Below the pieces are notes generated by a model, which ran no database searches, was not told the origin of the DNA, and saw only the letters and a program-made list of their open reading frames with translations. From Nocardioides caldifontis (GTDB lineage Bacteria > Actinomycetota > Actinomycetes > Propionibacteriales > Nocardioidaceae): a stretch of 64,000 bases of DNA. The stretch is taken from contig NZ_VHIB01000008.1 of assembly GCF_008087345.1 (NCBI RefSeq), forward strand, positions 1-64,000. The letters are read 5' to 3'. Numbering within the stretch: the stretch's first letter is position 1; every line of letters starts with the position of its first letter. Positions 16,534 to 24,323 of this stretch are shown piece by piece. The position numbers were made by a program, and so were the translations under genes.

Positions 16534-17675
16534 GCGTGCGCATCCCGGTGGCCCGCCCCGAGATGGGCGAGCCGGAGTGGCAGGCGATCCGCGAGGTCGT
16601 CGAGTCCGGGTGGGTCACCCAGGGCCCGCGCGTCGAGGCGTTCGAGAAGGCGATGGCCGAGTACTGCGGCGCCGAGCACGGCGTCGCGGTCTCCTCCTGC
16701 ACGACCGCGCTGCACCTCGCCCTCGTGGTGGCCGGGGTCGGCCCCGGCGACGAGGTGGTCGTGCCGTCGATGTCGTTCATCGCCACCGCCAACGCGGTCG
16801 CCCACACCGGCGCCACCCCGGTCTTCGCCGAGGTCGAGCCGGACACGTTCAACCTCGACCTCGCCGACGTCGAGCGCCGGATCACCGAGCGGACCCGGGC
16901 TGTCCTGCTCGTGCACCAGCTCGGGCTCCCCGCGGACATCGACGGGACCCACCGGCTGGCCGAGCGGCACGGGCTCGCGGTCGTCGAGGACGCCGCGTGC
17001 GCCGTCGGCAGCTCCTACGCCGGCGGCCGGATCGGCTCGCACTCCGAGCTCGTCTGCTTCTCCTTCCACCCCCGCAAGCTGCTCACCACCGGTGACGGGG
17101 GCATGGTGCTGACCTCCAGCGCCGAGCACGCCGAGCGGCTGCGCCGGCTGCGGCAGCACGGGATGAGCGTCAACGACCGGGTCCGCAGCTCCTCGACGTC
17201 GGTGATCCGCGAGTCCTACCTGGAGGTCGCCTGGAACTACCGGCTCACCGACCTCCAGGCGGCGATGGGCATCGAGCAGCTCAAGCGGCTGCCGGCGATG
17301 CTCGAGCGCCGGGCGGCCCTGGCGGCCCGTTACGACGCGGCGCTCGCCGACCACCCGCTGATCGACACCCCGCCGGTGCCGGAGGGCGTTACCTGGAACG
17401 TGCAGACCTACACCGCCCGGCTGCGGGGCGCCGACGCCGCCGCCCGGGACGCGGTGATGCAGCACATGCTCGACGCCGGGATCGCCACGCGCGCCGGAGT
17501 CATGACCGCCCACCGCGAACCGGCGTACGCCGATCGTGGCTGCTCGCTCCCCGTCAGCGAGCGGGCCAGCGACGGCTCGCTGGTGCTCCCGCTCTTCCCG
17601 GCGATGACCGACGACCAGGTCGACGAGTGCGCCCGGGCGCTCGTCGAGGCGGTCGCGGCGACCGGGCTGGGCTGA
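16530..17675 (+). CDS. Second DegT/DnrJ/EryC1 sugar aminotransferase
   Basis: PLP enzyme of 381 residues. The phosphate-binding VSSCTTALHLAL, Asp-containing VVEDAACAVG and PLP lysine Lys183 in SFHPRKLLTTGDGG mark it as DegT family. The PRK(L/I)LTTG form and the start RPEMGEPEWQAI are like perosamine/4-amino-4-deoxy sugar transaminases, unlike the WbpE-type enzyme four kilobases upstream. So the locus seems to install two different amino groups, or to make two amino sugars. It starts by ATGA overlap with the epimerase gene, which supports a shared pathway. Confidence 0.91.
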   Translation: MSVRIPVARPEMGEPEWQAIREVVESGWVTQGPRVEAFEKAMAEYCGAEHGVAVSSCTTALHLALVVAGVGPGDEVVVPSMSFIATANAVAHTGATPVFAEVEPDTFNLDLADVERRITERTRAVLLVHQLGLPADIDGTHRLAERHGLAVVEDAACAVGSSYAGGRIGSHSELVCFSFHPRKLLTTGDGGMVLTSSAEHAERLRRLRQHGMSVNDRVRSSSTSVIRESYLEVAWNYRLTDLQAAMGIEQLKRLPAMLERRAALAARYDAALADHPLIDTPPVPEGVTWNVQTYTARLRGADAAARDAVMQHMLDAGIATRAGVMTAHREPAYADRGCSLPVSERASDGSLVLPLFPAMTDDQVDECARALVEAVAATGLG

Positions 17676-17678
17676 CCC

Positions 17679-18464
17679 GTGGCCGCACGACGGCTCCCCG
17701 ACTTCGTCATCGGCGGCGCCCCCCGCAGCGGGACGACCCTCCTGGCGAGCCTCCTCGACCGCCATCCGCGGCTGTGGCTGGCCAAGCCGCTGCGCCCGGA
17801 GCCGAAGTTCTTCCTGGTCGACGAGCTCTACGCCGAGGGGCTGGACCGCTACGCCCGGTGGTTCGACGACGCGCCCCCCGACGCGGTCGTCGGGGAGAAG
17901 AGCACCAACTACCTCGAGAGCCCGGTCGCCGCCGAGCGGCTCGCCCGCGCCCTCCCGGAGGCGCGGCTGGTGTTCGTGCTCCGCGAGCCCGCCGCGCGGA
18001 CGGTCTCGAACTACCGGTGGTCGGTGATGAACGGCATGGAGGACGAAGAGTTCGAGCGCGCGCTCGAGCTCGAGGAGGAGCGGGAGGCCACGGTGCCGAC
18101 CGACCTGCGCTACGCCCGGCCGCACGCCTACGCCTCGCGGAGCCGCTACGCGACCCTGCTCCGCCCGTGGCTCGACCGGTTCCCGCGCGACCACGTCCTC
18201 GTGCTGCGGTTCGAGGAGCTCGTCGGCGACCCGGGCGCCGCCACCGCGCGCGTCCATCGGTTCCTGGGCGTCGAGCCGCGCCCTGCGCTCGTCGACGACG
18301 TCGACCTCGACCCCGCCACGGTGAACCCGTCCTCGGGGCCGTGGACCCCCGACCCGGCGACCCTGCGCCGCCTGCGCCGGCAGTTCGCCGAGGAGAACGA
18401 GGTCCTGGCCGCGATGCTCGGGCCCGAGTTCGAGCCCTGGCCCGAGGAGGAGCCACCCCGATGA
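17679..18464 (+). CDS. Sulfotransferase (PAPS-dependent)
   Basis: Cytosolic enzyme of 261 residues that would move sulfate from 3'-phosphoadenylyl sulfate to a hydroxyl or amino group of a sugar or lipid. The 5'-phosphosulfate loop is GGAPRSGTTLL (12-22), and the 3'-phosphate segment is VFVLREPAARTVSNYRW, both standard for the Sulfotransfer_1/heparan NDST-like group. It starts at GTG 17679, three bases after the aminotransferase stop, and overlaps the glycosyltransferase by 4 bases. Its place within a sugar operon suggests a sulfated glycan. PAPS-making genes (cysN/D/C) are not in the window. Confidence 0.9.
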   Translation: MAARRLPDFVIGGAPRSGTTLLASLLDRHPRLWLAKPLRPEPKFFLVDELYAEGLDRYARWFDDAPPDAVVGEKSTNYLESPVAAERLARALPEARLVFVLREPAARTVSNYRWSVMNGMEDEEFERALELEEEREATVPTDLRYARPHAYASRSRYATLLRPWLDRFPRDHVLVLRFEELVGDPGAATARVHRFLGVEPRPALVDDVDLDPATVNPSSGPWTPDPATLRRLRRQFAEENEVLAAMLGPEFEPWPEEEPPR

Positions 18465-19429
18465 ACAACGTGCCCCCCAAGGTGCTGGTCGTGACACCGG
18501 TGTTCAACGAGGAGGAGAACCTACCCGACTACGCCGAGACGGTCGGCCGCGTCCTCCTCGACGCGCCGGGGCTCGACGTCCGGGTGCTCCTCGTCGACGA
18601 CGGCTCCAGCGATTCCAGCTGGCAGGTCATCGAGCAGCTCGCCGCACAGGACGACCGCATCCGGGGGCTCCGCCTCTCCCGCAACTTCGGGTCGCACGTC
18701 GCCCTCAGCGCCGGCTTCGCGCACGCCGACCCCGACTGCGACGCGGTGGCCACCCTCGCCTGCGACCTCCAGGACCCGCCGGAGGTGGTGCTCGAGTTCG
18801 TCGAGCGGTGGCGCGACGGCGCCGACATCGTCTGGGGCGAGCGGCGCACCCGCCAGGACTCCGCGTGGAAGGTCTGGACGAGCCGCGTCTTCAACCGCGC
18901 CCTGGAGCGCCACGCGATGCCGCGCGGCAGCCTCTTCACCACCGGCAGCTTCCTGCTGGTCGACCGCGCCGTCCTGGAGTGCTTCAACCAGTTCCGGGAG
19001 CACAACCGCATCACCTTCGCACTGGTCGCCTGGACCGGCTTCGACCAGGTGCGCGTCCCCTACGACCGGGCGGCGCGCACCAAGGGCGCCTCCGGCTGGA
19101 CCTTCGCGAAGATGATGAAGGCGATGTACGACGCATTCATCGGGCTCTCCACCCTCCCGCTGCGGGTGATGAAGGTGGCGGCCGTCGGTGCGTTCCTGGT
19201 CTCGCTGCTGCTTGCCCTCTACGTGCTCGGGGTGGTGTCGCTCCAGGGCTCGCAGGTCCCCGGCTGGGCGAGCCAGGTCATCCTCGTCTCGGTCTTCTTC
19301 GGCGTGCAGTTCTCGCTGATGGCGATCGTCGGGGAGTACCTCCACCGGATCTACATCGAGTCGATGCGCCGCCCGCTCTACTTCGTCAGCCGGGACACCT
19401 CCGCGCCACCACACCCCCGTCGGGGCTGA
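18461..19429 (+). CDS. Family 2 glycosyltransferase with two C-terminal membrane helices (polyprenyl-phosphate sugar synthase type)
   Basis: Protein of 322 residues. The GT-A domain begins VLVVTPVFNEEENLPDY, with VDDGSSD and the metal-site DLQD (102-105). The chain ends with two helices (about 238-260 and 270-293) and GEYLHRIYIESMRRP. This is the GtrB/ArnC/DPM1-like layout that loads one sugar onto undecaprenyl phosphate. ATG 18461 overlaps the sulfotransferase stop; the long upstream frame is spurious. It is the only classic glycosyltransferase in the locus, which favours transfer of single sugars on a lipid carrier rather than building a long polymer. Confidence 0.92.
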   Translation: MNNVPPKVLVVTPVFNEEENLPDYAETVGRVLLDAPGLDVRVLLVDDGSSDSSWQVIEQLAAQDDRIRGLRLSRNFGSHVALSAGFAHADPDCDAVATLACDLQDPPEVVLEFVERWRDGADIVWGERRTRQDSAWKVWTSRVFNRALERHAMPRGSLFTTGSFLLVDRAVLECFNQFREHNRITFALVAWTGFDQVRVPYDRAARTKGASGWTFAKMMKAMYDAFIGLSTLPLRVMKVAAVGAFLVSLLLALYVLGVVSLQGSQVPGWASQVILVSVFFGVQFSLMAIVGEYLHRIYIESMRRPLYFVSRDTSAPPHPRRG

Positions 19430-19434
19430 TCGGC

Positions 19435-21636
19435 TCAGCCGCCGGAGAGCTCGTAGACCGTGGCGTTGGCGGAGCGGAACCTCTCGACGGCGTGGTCGCC
19501 GATCGCCTCGTCGTACGGCGCGGTGTGGTCGACGAAGACCCAGCGGACGCCGCGCTCGTACAGCTCCTCGGCGGCCTGCCGGGTCGGGTCGGTGTAGAAG
19601 CCGTCGTTGAGCTCGAGCAGCTCCGGGTCCCAGAACGGCACCGTCCGCGGGTTCTCGTCGGGCGACTCCACCGAGGTGTTGGCGCGCATCGTGTAGGCCC
19701 ACCCCTCGAGTAGCACCGACCGCTCGGTGTAGGCCGCGACGAAGAAGCGCCGGGCGTCGCAGGTCGCCTGGCGCCGCGGCGAACGGCAGTGCCGGTTCGA
19801 CATCACGAGCTCGTCGGGGTCGGAGTGGTCGCGGACGTACCTCGCCGCCTCGACCTGGTCGGAGGCGAAGGCGCTGGGGGTGCGGGCGGTGGCCTCCGAC
19901 GGCGTGCTCCGGCCGTAGGGGTCCACCGAGAGCGCTCCGGCCGCGCAGGCCGTCGCCGCGACCGCGGCAGCCAGGGCGGCCCCGCGGCCCCGGAGGAGGA
20001 CGGCGGCCACGAGCCCCACGACCGCCAGGAACACCAGGAGCTGGACCCACGAACCGGTGAGGGAGCCGGCGGCACCGTCGCCGCCGGCGAGCCGCACGGC
20101 GAGGGCGACGGCCGCCCCGAGCACGGCGGCGCCGGCGAGGAGCCGCCACCCGGCCCGCTGCCACAGCCGGGCGAGCCCCCAGCCTGCTCCGACCGCGACC
20201 GCGACCTCGGCCGTCATCACGAAGTAGAGCTGGCTCAACCCGTAGTGGCGGAAGGCGACGAAGGCGCCGTACGCCGCCACCGCCGTGCCCAGCAGGAGCC
20301 ACGGCCCCGGGTCGGTGCGGGTGGCCCGGTCGCCCAGGAGCGCGAACAGCGCGACGACCGGGACCACGGCCACCAGCAGGCTGAGCGCCGTGATCGCCAG
20401 CCCCGTGCCGAGGGTGAGGTCGTCGCCGAGGCCGAACCGCGTGGCGTTCACCCGGGCGAGCGACGTGAAGGGGGTCAGCACCATGCCGCCCTCGCCCCCG
20501 CCGAAGACCAGCCGCATCAGCACCAGCAGGACGGCGCCGGTGAGCACGGTGTCGAGGGCGACGGTGCGCAGCCGGCTCCGGTCGACCACGGCGACCACCA
20601 CCGTGGCGACCAGGCAGCCCGCGAGCAGCACCGGGAGGACGGTGCCCTTCGCGCCGCCGCCGACGACGAGCAGCAGCAGGAGGACGAACAGCGACCCGCG
20701 GGGGGCCTCGCCGCGCCACCGCAGGACCAGCAGCGCCAGCAGGGCGGCGAGGACCAGCGAGCCGAAGCTCTGCGTCGGCGAGTGGAGGGCGAAGGGCGTC
20801 CACGCCTCCGGGAAGGCGCCGAGGTCGAGGGAGTGGGCGACGAAGGCGAACCCGGCCGCCAGCGGGCCGGCGACCGCGAGCCCCGACAGCCGCACGGCGA
20901 CCACGGCGACGACCAGCGGCAGGGCCACGGTGAGAAGCACCGGCGCGAAGCGGAGCAGGACCTGGTCGAGCGAGGCTCCCGAGACGGTGCCCAGCTGCGC
21001 CATCCAGGCGTGGGCGAACCAGTGGTACTCCAGCGGCTCCCCCGCCACCTGCGGGTAGTGCGGCGGCCACCGGTGCGTGACCTCCCCCACGAGCGCCAGG
21101 TGGTAGGGCTGGTCCACGTAGCTCGCCCCCCACCCGTCCCAGGACACCGAGGTCGAGCGGAGCACCGGCACCGAGACCCAGACCGCGGCGACCGCGGGCA
21201 CCACGGCGAGCGTGCCCCACCAGGCCGGCAACGGCGCCCAGCGGGCCGCGCGGACCCGCGCCCGGGTCCCCGGGACGGCGAGCAGCGCGCCGGCGACGAG
21301 CAGGGGCGCCGCGGCGGCCGCGGCCGCGAGGCCGGTGACCAGGGCCAGCAGCTGCGCGGGCACGGCGAGCGCCGCGCCGCAGCAGAGCCCCAGGGCGAGG
21401 TCCTCGACGAGCCACCCGTCCCGCGGGCGGACCGCCCGCCACACCAGGACCCCCGGGAGCACCTGCGTTCCGAGCAAGGTCAGGAAGGCGAGCAGCAGGT
21501 CGCCCGCGGCACCGTCGTCCGCGATCGCCAGGACCAGCAGGACACCGACGGCGAGCAGCGTCGGCAGAAGGGTGGGGAGCTCGCGCACGACGCTCGTCCC
21601 CCGAGTCTCGCGAGCCACGCGGTCATCATGCCGCAC
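19435..21636 (-). CDS. Large multi-spanning membrane protein, GT-C-like
   Basis: Protein of 733 residues with about 13 or more hydrophobic helices over residues about 20-590, then a soluble C-terminal domain (about 600-733). The first large outer loop carries VSWDGWGASYVDQPYHLAL and, further on, EPLEYHWFAHAWMAQ; acidic residues there resemble the catalytic loop of GT-C glycosyltransferases, which take sugars from lipid phosphates outside the cell. I do not recognise a named family. The gene converges with the GT2 gene (5 bases between stops), so a partnership is likely but inferred. The start may be GTG 21636 or GTG 21588, nearer TM1. Confidence 0.75.
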   Translation of the reverse strand: MRHDDRVARETRGTSVVRELPTLLPTLLAVGVLLVLAIADDGAAGDLLLAFLTLLGTQVLPGVLVWRAVRPRDGWLVEDLALGLCCGAALAVPAQLLALVTGLAAAAAAAPLLVAGALLAVPGTRARVRAARWAPLPAWWGTLAVVPAVAAVWVSVPVLRSTSVSWDGWGASYVDQPYHLALVGEVTHRWPPHYPQVAGEPLEYHWFAHAWMAQLGTVSGASLDQVLLRFAPVLLTVALPLVVAVVAVRLSGLAVAGPLAAGFAFVAHSLDLGAFPEAWTPFALHSPTQSFGSLVLAALLALLVLRWRGEAPRGSLFVLLLLLVVGGGAKGTVLPVLLAGCLVATVVVAVVDRSRLRTVALDTVLTGAVLLVLMRLVFGGGEGGMVLTPFTSLARVNATRFGLGDDLTLGTGLAITALSLLVAVVPVVALFALLGDRATRTDPGPWLLLGTAVAAYGAFVAFRHYGLSQLYFVMTAEVAVAVGAGWGLARLWQRAGWRLLAGAAVLGAAVALAVRLAGGDGAAGSLTGSWVQLLVFLAVVGLVAAVLLRGRGAALAAAVAATACAAGALSVDPYGRSTPSEATARTPSAFASDQVEAARYVRDHSDPDELVMSNRHCRSPRRQATCDARRFFVAAYTERSVLLEGWAYTMRANTSVESPDENPRTVPFWDPELLELNDGFYTDPTRQAAEELYERGVRWVFVDHTAPYDEAIGDHAVERFRSANATVYELSGG

Positions 21637-21650
21637 TCATCTCTCCTCGG

Positions 21651-21723
21651 TGGAGCTGAGGGGACTCGAACCCCTGACCCCCTCCATGCCATGGAGGTGC
21701 GCTACCAGCTGCGCCACAGCCCC
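21651..21723 (-). tRNA. tRNA-Ala (anticodon GGC)
   Basis: Full cloverleaf of 73 nt: 7-bp acceptor stem including the G3:U70 pair that identifies alanine tRNAs, anticodon stem CCUCC/GGAGG around loop AUGGCAU (anticodon GGC), and T arm with GGTTCGAGTCC. Discriminator A; the CCA end is not encoded. Confidence 0.97.
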
Positions 21724-21778
21724 GCCGCCCTGAGCAGGACCGGCCGGAGCCGTTCCCTCTCGAGCAACCTGGGTGATC

Positions 21779-22435
21779 CTAGCCAATGCCCTCACGGGTT
21801 GCGAAATCGCCCACCCCGTAGTCGAGCAGCTTGGGGGCCCGTCCCTCCGGGAGGACCACCGTCGTCCACTGGCAGTTGCCCAGCACCGCGAGGGTGCGGG
21901 CCGCCGCCTGGTCCCACCCGAGCAGCCCGACGAGCGCCAGCTTGATCGCCGCCCCGTGGGACACCGCGACCCCCGTCTCCCCCGGCTCGAGCACCGCCGC
22001 GAGCTCCCGCACCGCAGGGACGACGCGGCCCGCCACGTCCTCGTCGGACTCCGCCCCGGGCACGCCGCGCAGCTGCTCGCCGAGCCCGACGCCGTCGGCG
22101 GTCCACGGGAACCGCTCGACGGCCTCGTCCCAGGTCAGCCCCTGCCGCTCCCCCACCGAGAACTCCCGCAGCCGGGGGTCCTCCTCGACGTGCAGGCCGG
22201 AGGCGGCGGCCACCGCGTCGGCGGTCTGCCGGGCCCGGGGCAGGTCGGAGGACCAGAGCCGCGCGGGGCGCAGCGCGGCGACGAGCGGCGCGACGGCGCG
22301 CGCCTGGGCCTCGCCGACCTCGTCGAGCGGGACGTCGGCGTGGCCCTGGGCACGCCGGACGTGGTTCCAGTGGGTCCGGCCGTGGCGCAGCAGCACCAGC
22401 CGCCGCGCCGGGCGGTCGTGGGGGTGGGTGGTCAC
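21779..22435 (-). CDS. Histidine phosphatase family protein (phosphoglycerate mutase-like)
   Basis: Phosphatase of 218 residues in the RHG superfamily. Catalytic His18 is in VLLRHGRTHWN. The proton-donor loop LREFSVGERQGLTWDE and second histidine in GVAVSHGAAIKLAL follow. The real substrate is unknown. Family members include broad phosphatases, alpha-ribazole phosphatase and phosphoglycerate mutases, and the short insert-free form favours a phosphatase. The GTG start at 22435 overlaps the rsfS stop by 4 bases, so it is the last gene of nadD-rsfS-phosphatase. Confidence 0.9.
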   Translation of the reverse strand: MTTHPHDRPARRLVLLRHGRTHWNHVRRAQGHADVPLDEVGEAQARAVAPLVAALRPARLWSSDLPRARQTADAVAAASGLHVEEDPRLREFSVGERQGLTWDEAVERFPWTADGVGLGEQLRGVPGAESDEDVAGRVVPAVRELAAVLEPGETGVAVSHGAAIKLALVGLLGWDQAAARTLAVLGNCQWTTVVLPEGRAPKLLDYGVGDFATREGIG

Positions 22436-22824
22436 GCGCCCGGGGTGCCGTCCCGGCCGCTGGTCACCGTCTCGGGCAGCTCGATCAGCGGGCAGTCGCG
22501 CCAGAGCCGCTCGAGGGCGTAGAAGGCGCGCTCCTCCTCGTGCTGGACGTGCACGACGATCTCGACGTAGTCGAGGAGCACCCAGCGGCCGTCACGCTCG
22601 CCCTCCCGGCGTACAGGCTTGGCGCCGCAGGCGCGCAGCCGGTCCTCGACCTCGTCGACGATCGCCCGCACCTGGCGGTCGTTCGAGGCCGAGCAGAGGA
22701 GGAACGCGTCGGTGATCACCAGCTGCTCGCTGACGTCGAAGGCGATGATGTTCTCGGCGAGCTTGTCGGACGCCGCCTCGGCGGCGGCGCGGACGAGCTC
22801 GAGCGCGCGGTCGGTTGCAGTCAC
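22432..22824 (-). CDS. rsfS: Ribosome silencing factor RsfS
   Basis: Protein of 130 residues that binds L14 and stops 30S-50S joining when nutrients are low. Iojap/DUF143 signature: [20 protein letters not shown], then [18 protein letters not shown], and the [24 protein letters not shown] segment that is very well kept in the family. GTG 22824 is chosen because it overlaps the nadD stop by 4 bases and sits at the start of similarity; the frame is open further up but only as antisense of nadD. The nadD-rsfS pairing is common in bacteria. Confidence 0.95.
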   Translation of the reverse strand: MTATDRALELVRAAAEAASDKLAENIIAFDVSEQLVITDAFLLCSASNDRQVRAIVDEVEDRLRACGAKPVRREGERDGRWVLLDYVEIVVHVQHEEERAFYALERLWRDCPLIELPETVTSGRDGTPGA

Positions 22825-23489
22825 GGGGTGCTCTCGGTGATCGGTTCGTCGGACTCGTGGACGGTGGGCGGCTCGGGACGGTAGAGCCGGTGCTTGCTGA
22901 TGTACTGGACCACCCCGTCCGGGACGAGGTACCACACCGGCTCCCCCCGCTTGGTGCGCTCACGGCACTCGGTGGAGGAGATCGCCAGCGCCGGTATCTC
23001 GACGATAGCCACCCGGTCCGAGGGCATCCCCTCGAGGACCGAGGTGTCGGTGTCGTAGCCGGGCCGGGTGCAGCCGACGAAGTTCGCCAGCTCGAACATC
23101 TCCTGGGCCGAGCGCCACTGCAGGATGTTCGCCAGCGCGTCTGCGCCGGTGATGAAGTAGAGCTCGGAGTCCGGGTGCTGCCGGGCGAGGTCCTGCAGCG
23201 TGTCGATGGTGTACGTCGGACCCGGCCGGTCGATGTCGACGCGGGACACGGTGAACCGGGGGTTGGAGGCGGTCGCGATGACCGTCATCAGGTAGCGGTG
23301 CTCCGCCGGGGCGACCTCACGGTCGGACTTCTGGTAGGGCTGGCCGGTCGGCACGAACACGACCTCGTCGAGGTCGTACCACGCCTGGACCTCGCTCGCG
23401 GCGACGAGGTGGCCGTGGTGGATCGGGTCGAAGGTGCCGCCCATGATCCCCAGCCGCCGCGGGCGCGGGGACTCCGCCGGGCCGGTCAC
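22821..23489 (-). CDS. nadD: Nicotinate-nucleotide adenylyltransferase NadD
   Basis: Adenylates nicotinate mononucleotide to deamido-NAD in NAD synthesis. It has the nucleotidyltransferase signature [12 protein letters not shown] and the ISSTECRER element near the C-terminus (family ISSTxIR). With the GTG start at 23489 it is 222 residues; an in-frame GTG at 23537 would add 16 residues but overlap the next gene upstream by 23 bases, and neither has a strong ribosome site. It is coupled to rsfS by GTGA overlap. Confidence 0.95.
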   Translation of the reverse strand: MTGPAESPRPRRLGIMGGTFDPIHHGHLVAASEVQAWYDLDEVVFVPTGQPYQKSDREVAPAEHRYLMTVIATASNPRFTVSRVDIDRPGPTYTIDTLQDLARQHPDSELYFITGADALANILQWRSAQEMFELANFVGCTRPGYDTDTSVLEGMPSDRVAIVEIPALAISSTECRERTKRGEPVWYLVPDGVVQYISKHRLYRPEPPTVHESDEPITESTP

Positions 23490-23514
23490 GGGCGCCGAGC
23501 CGAGGGCTCGCCCG

Positions 23515-23679
23515 TCAGGAGTGCTCGCGGCCGCCACCGAAGAAGATCAGGACGGCGAGCAGGAAGAGGAGCACGACGAGCGTGCCGCCCCCGATGAGGT
23601 AGGGCGTGCTGCCCGCCGACTCGTGGTGCTCCCCCGCCTCGGAGGCCAGGACGACCAGCGTGTGCGCGACTGACGACAT
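23515..23679 (-). CDS. Tiny single-pass membrane protein
   Basis: Protein of 54 residues from ATG 23679. It has a short hydrophobic start, a His/Glu-rich stretch ([12 protein letters not shown]) and one strong helix (about 31-47) ending FFGGGREHS. It lies 5 bases after the CDP-alcohol phosphotransferase gene and just before nadD, so it is probably translated in the same operon. Similar tiny proteins occur near nadD in actinobacteria as far as I recall. No function is assignable. Confidence 0.65.
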   Translation of the reverse strand: MSSVAHTLVVLASEAGEHHESAGSTPYLIGGGTLVVLLFLLAVLIFFGGGREHS

Positions 23680-23684
23680 GGGCG

Positions 23685-24323
23685 TCACCTTATCGCGCCC
23701 GGCTGCTCCGGCTGCGCAGGCACCGGGAGTCCGAGCCGCCCCAGCCGGACCAGCCCGGCACACTTGAGGACGAGCAGCGCGGTCGCGATCACCACGCCCA
23801 CCTCGACCCACCCGGTGACCAGGAGCAGCACCGCGAAGAGCGAGGAGTTGACGGCCTTCCCCGGCTTCGACCAGTTCCACAGCCACAGCGGGCGGTCGAC
23901 GACGAAGAAGTAGTTCGGGCTCCGGATCGGCCACGCCAGGAAGGCCAGCGACAGGAAGCAGTCGACGACCATGAACTCGGCGAGGTAGATGAGGATCGCC
24001 GGCGTGTAGTCCGGCTCCAGCCACATCAGCCCGATGTAGAACGCCGCCGCGCAGAACCGGTCGCAGAGGATGTCGAGGGCGGCGCCGATCCGGGTCTCGC
24101 AGCCGCGGACCCGGGCGACGAACCCGTCGAGCATGTCGCCGACCCAGTAGACGACGAGCGCCGCCACCAGCCAGGAGAGCTCCTGCTCGTGGGCCGCCCA
24201 GCCGGCCAGCGCCACCGCCACGACGGTCCGGACCCCGGTGACGACCGTGGCCGAGGTGGCCACCCGCTCCGCCTCGACGTCGGTCCAGACGTCGAGCGTG
24301 CGGGGGTCAGCGAGTGTGTCCAT
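23685..24323 (-). CDS. CDP-alcohol phosphatidyltransferase family protein
   Basis: Membrane enzyme of 212 residues that joins a CDP-activated lipid or alcohol to an alcohol acceptor. It carries the complete signature D-x2-DG-x2-AR-x8-G-x3-D-x3-D: Asp63, Asp66, Gly67, Ala70, Arg71, Gly80, Asp84 and Asp88. About five to six helices. The later [13 protein letters not shown] segment is unusual and I cannot tie it to phosphatidylserine, -glycerol or -inositol synthases. The ATG overlaps the proA end by 17 bases. The substrate is unknown. Confidence 0.9.
   Translation of the reverse strand: MDTLADPRTLDVWTDVEAERVATSATVVTGVRTVVAVALAGWAAHEQELSWLVAALVVYWVGDMLDGFVARVRGCETRIGAALDILCDRFCAAAFYIGLMWLEPDYTPAILIYLAEFMVVDCFLSLAFLAWPIRSPNYFFVVDRPLWLWNWSKPGKAVNSSLFAVLLLVTGWVEVGVVIATALLVLKCAGLVRLGRLGLPVPAQPEQPGAIR

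Noticed and set aside
18521-21442. 973-codon minus-strand frame over the membrane protein and GT2
   Set aside because: Out of frame with the GT-C-like protein, whose helix pattern is coherent; this frame is Arg/Gly/Ala noise.
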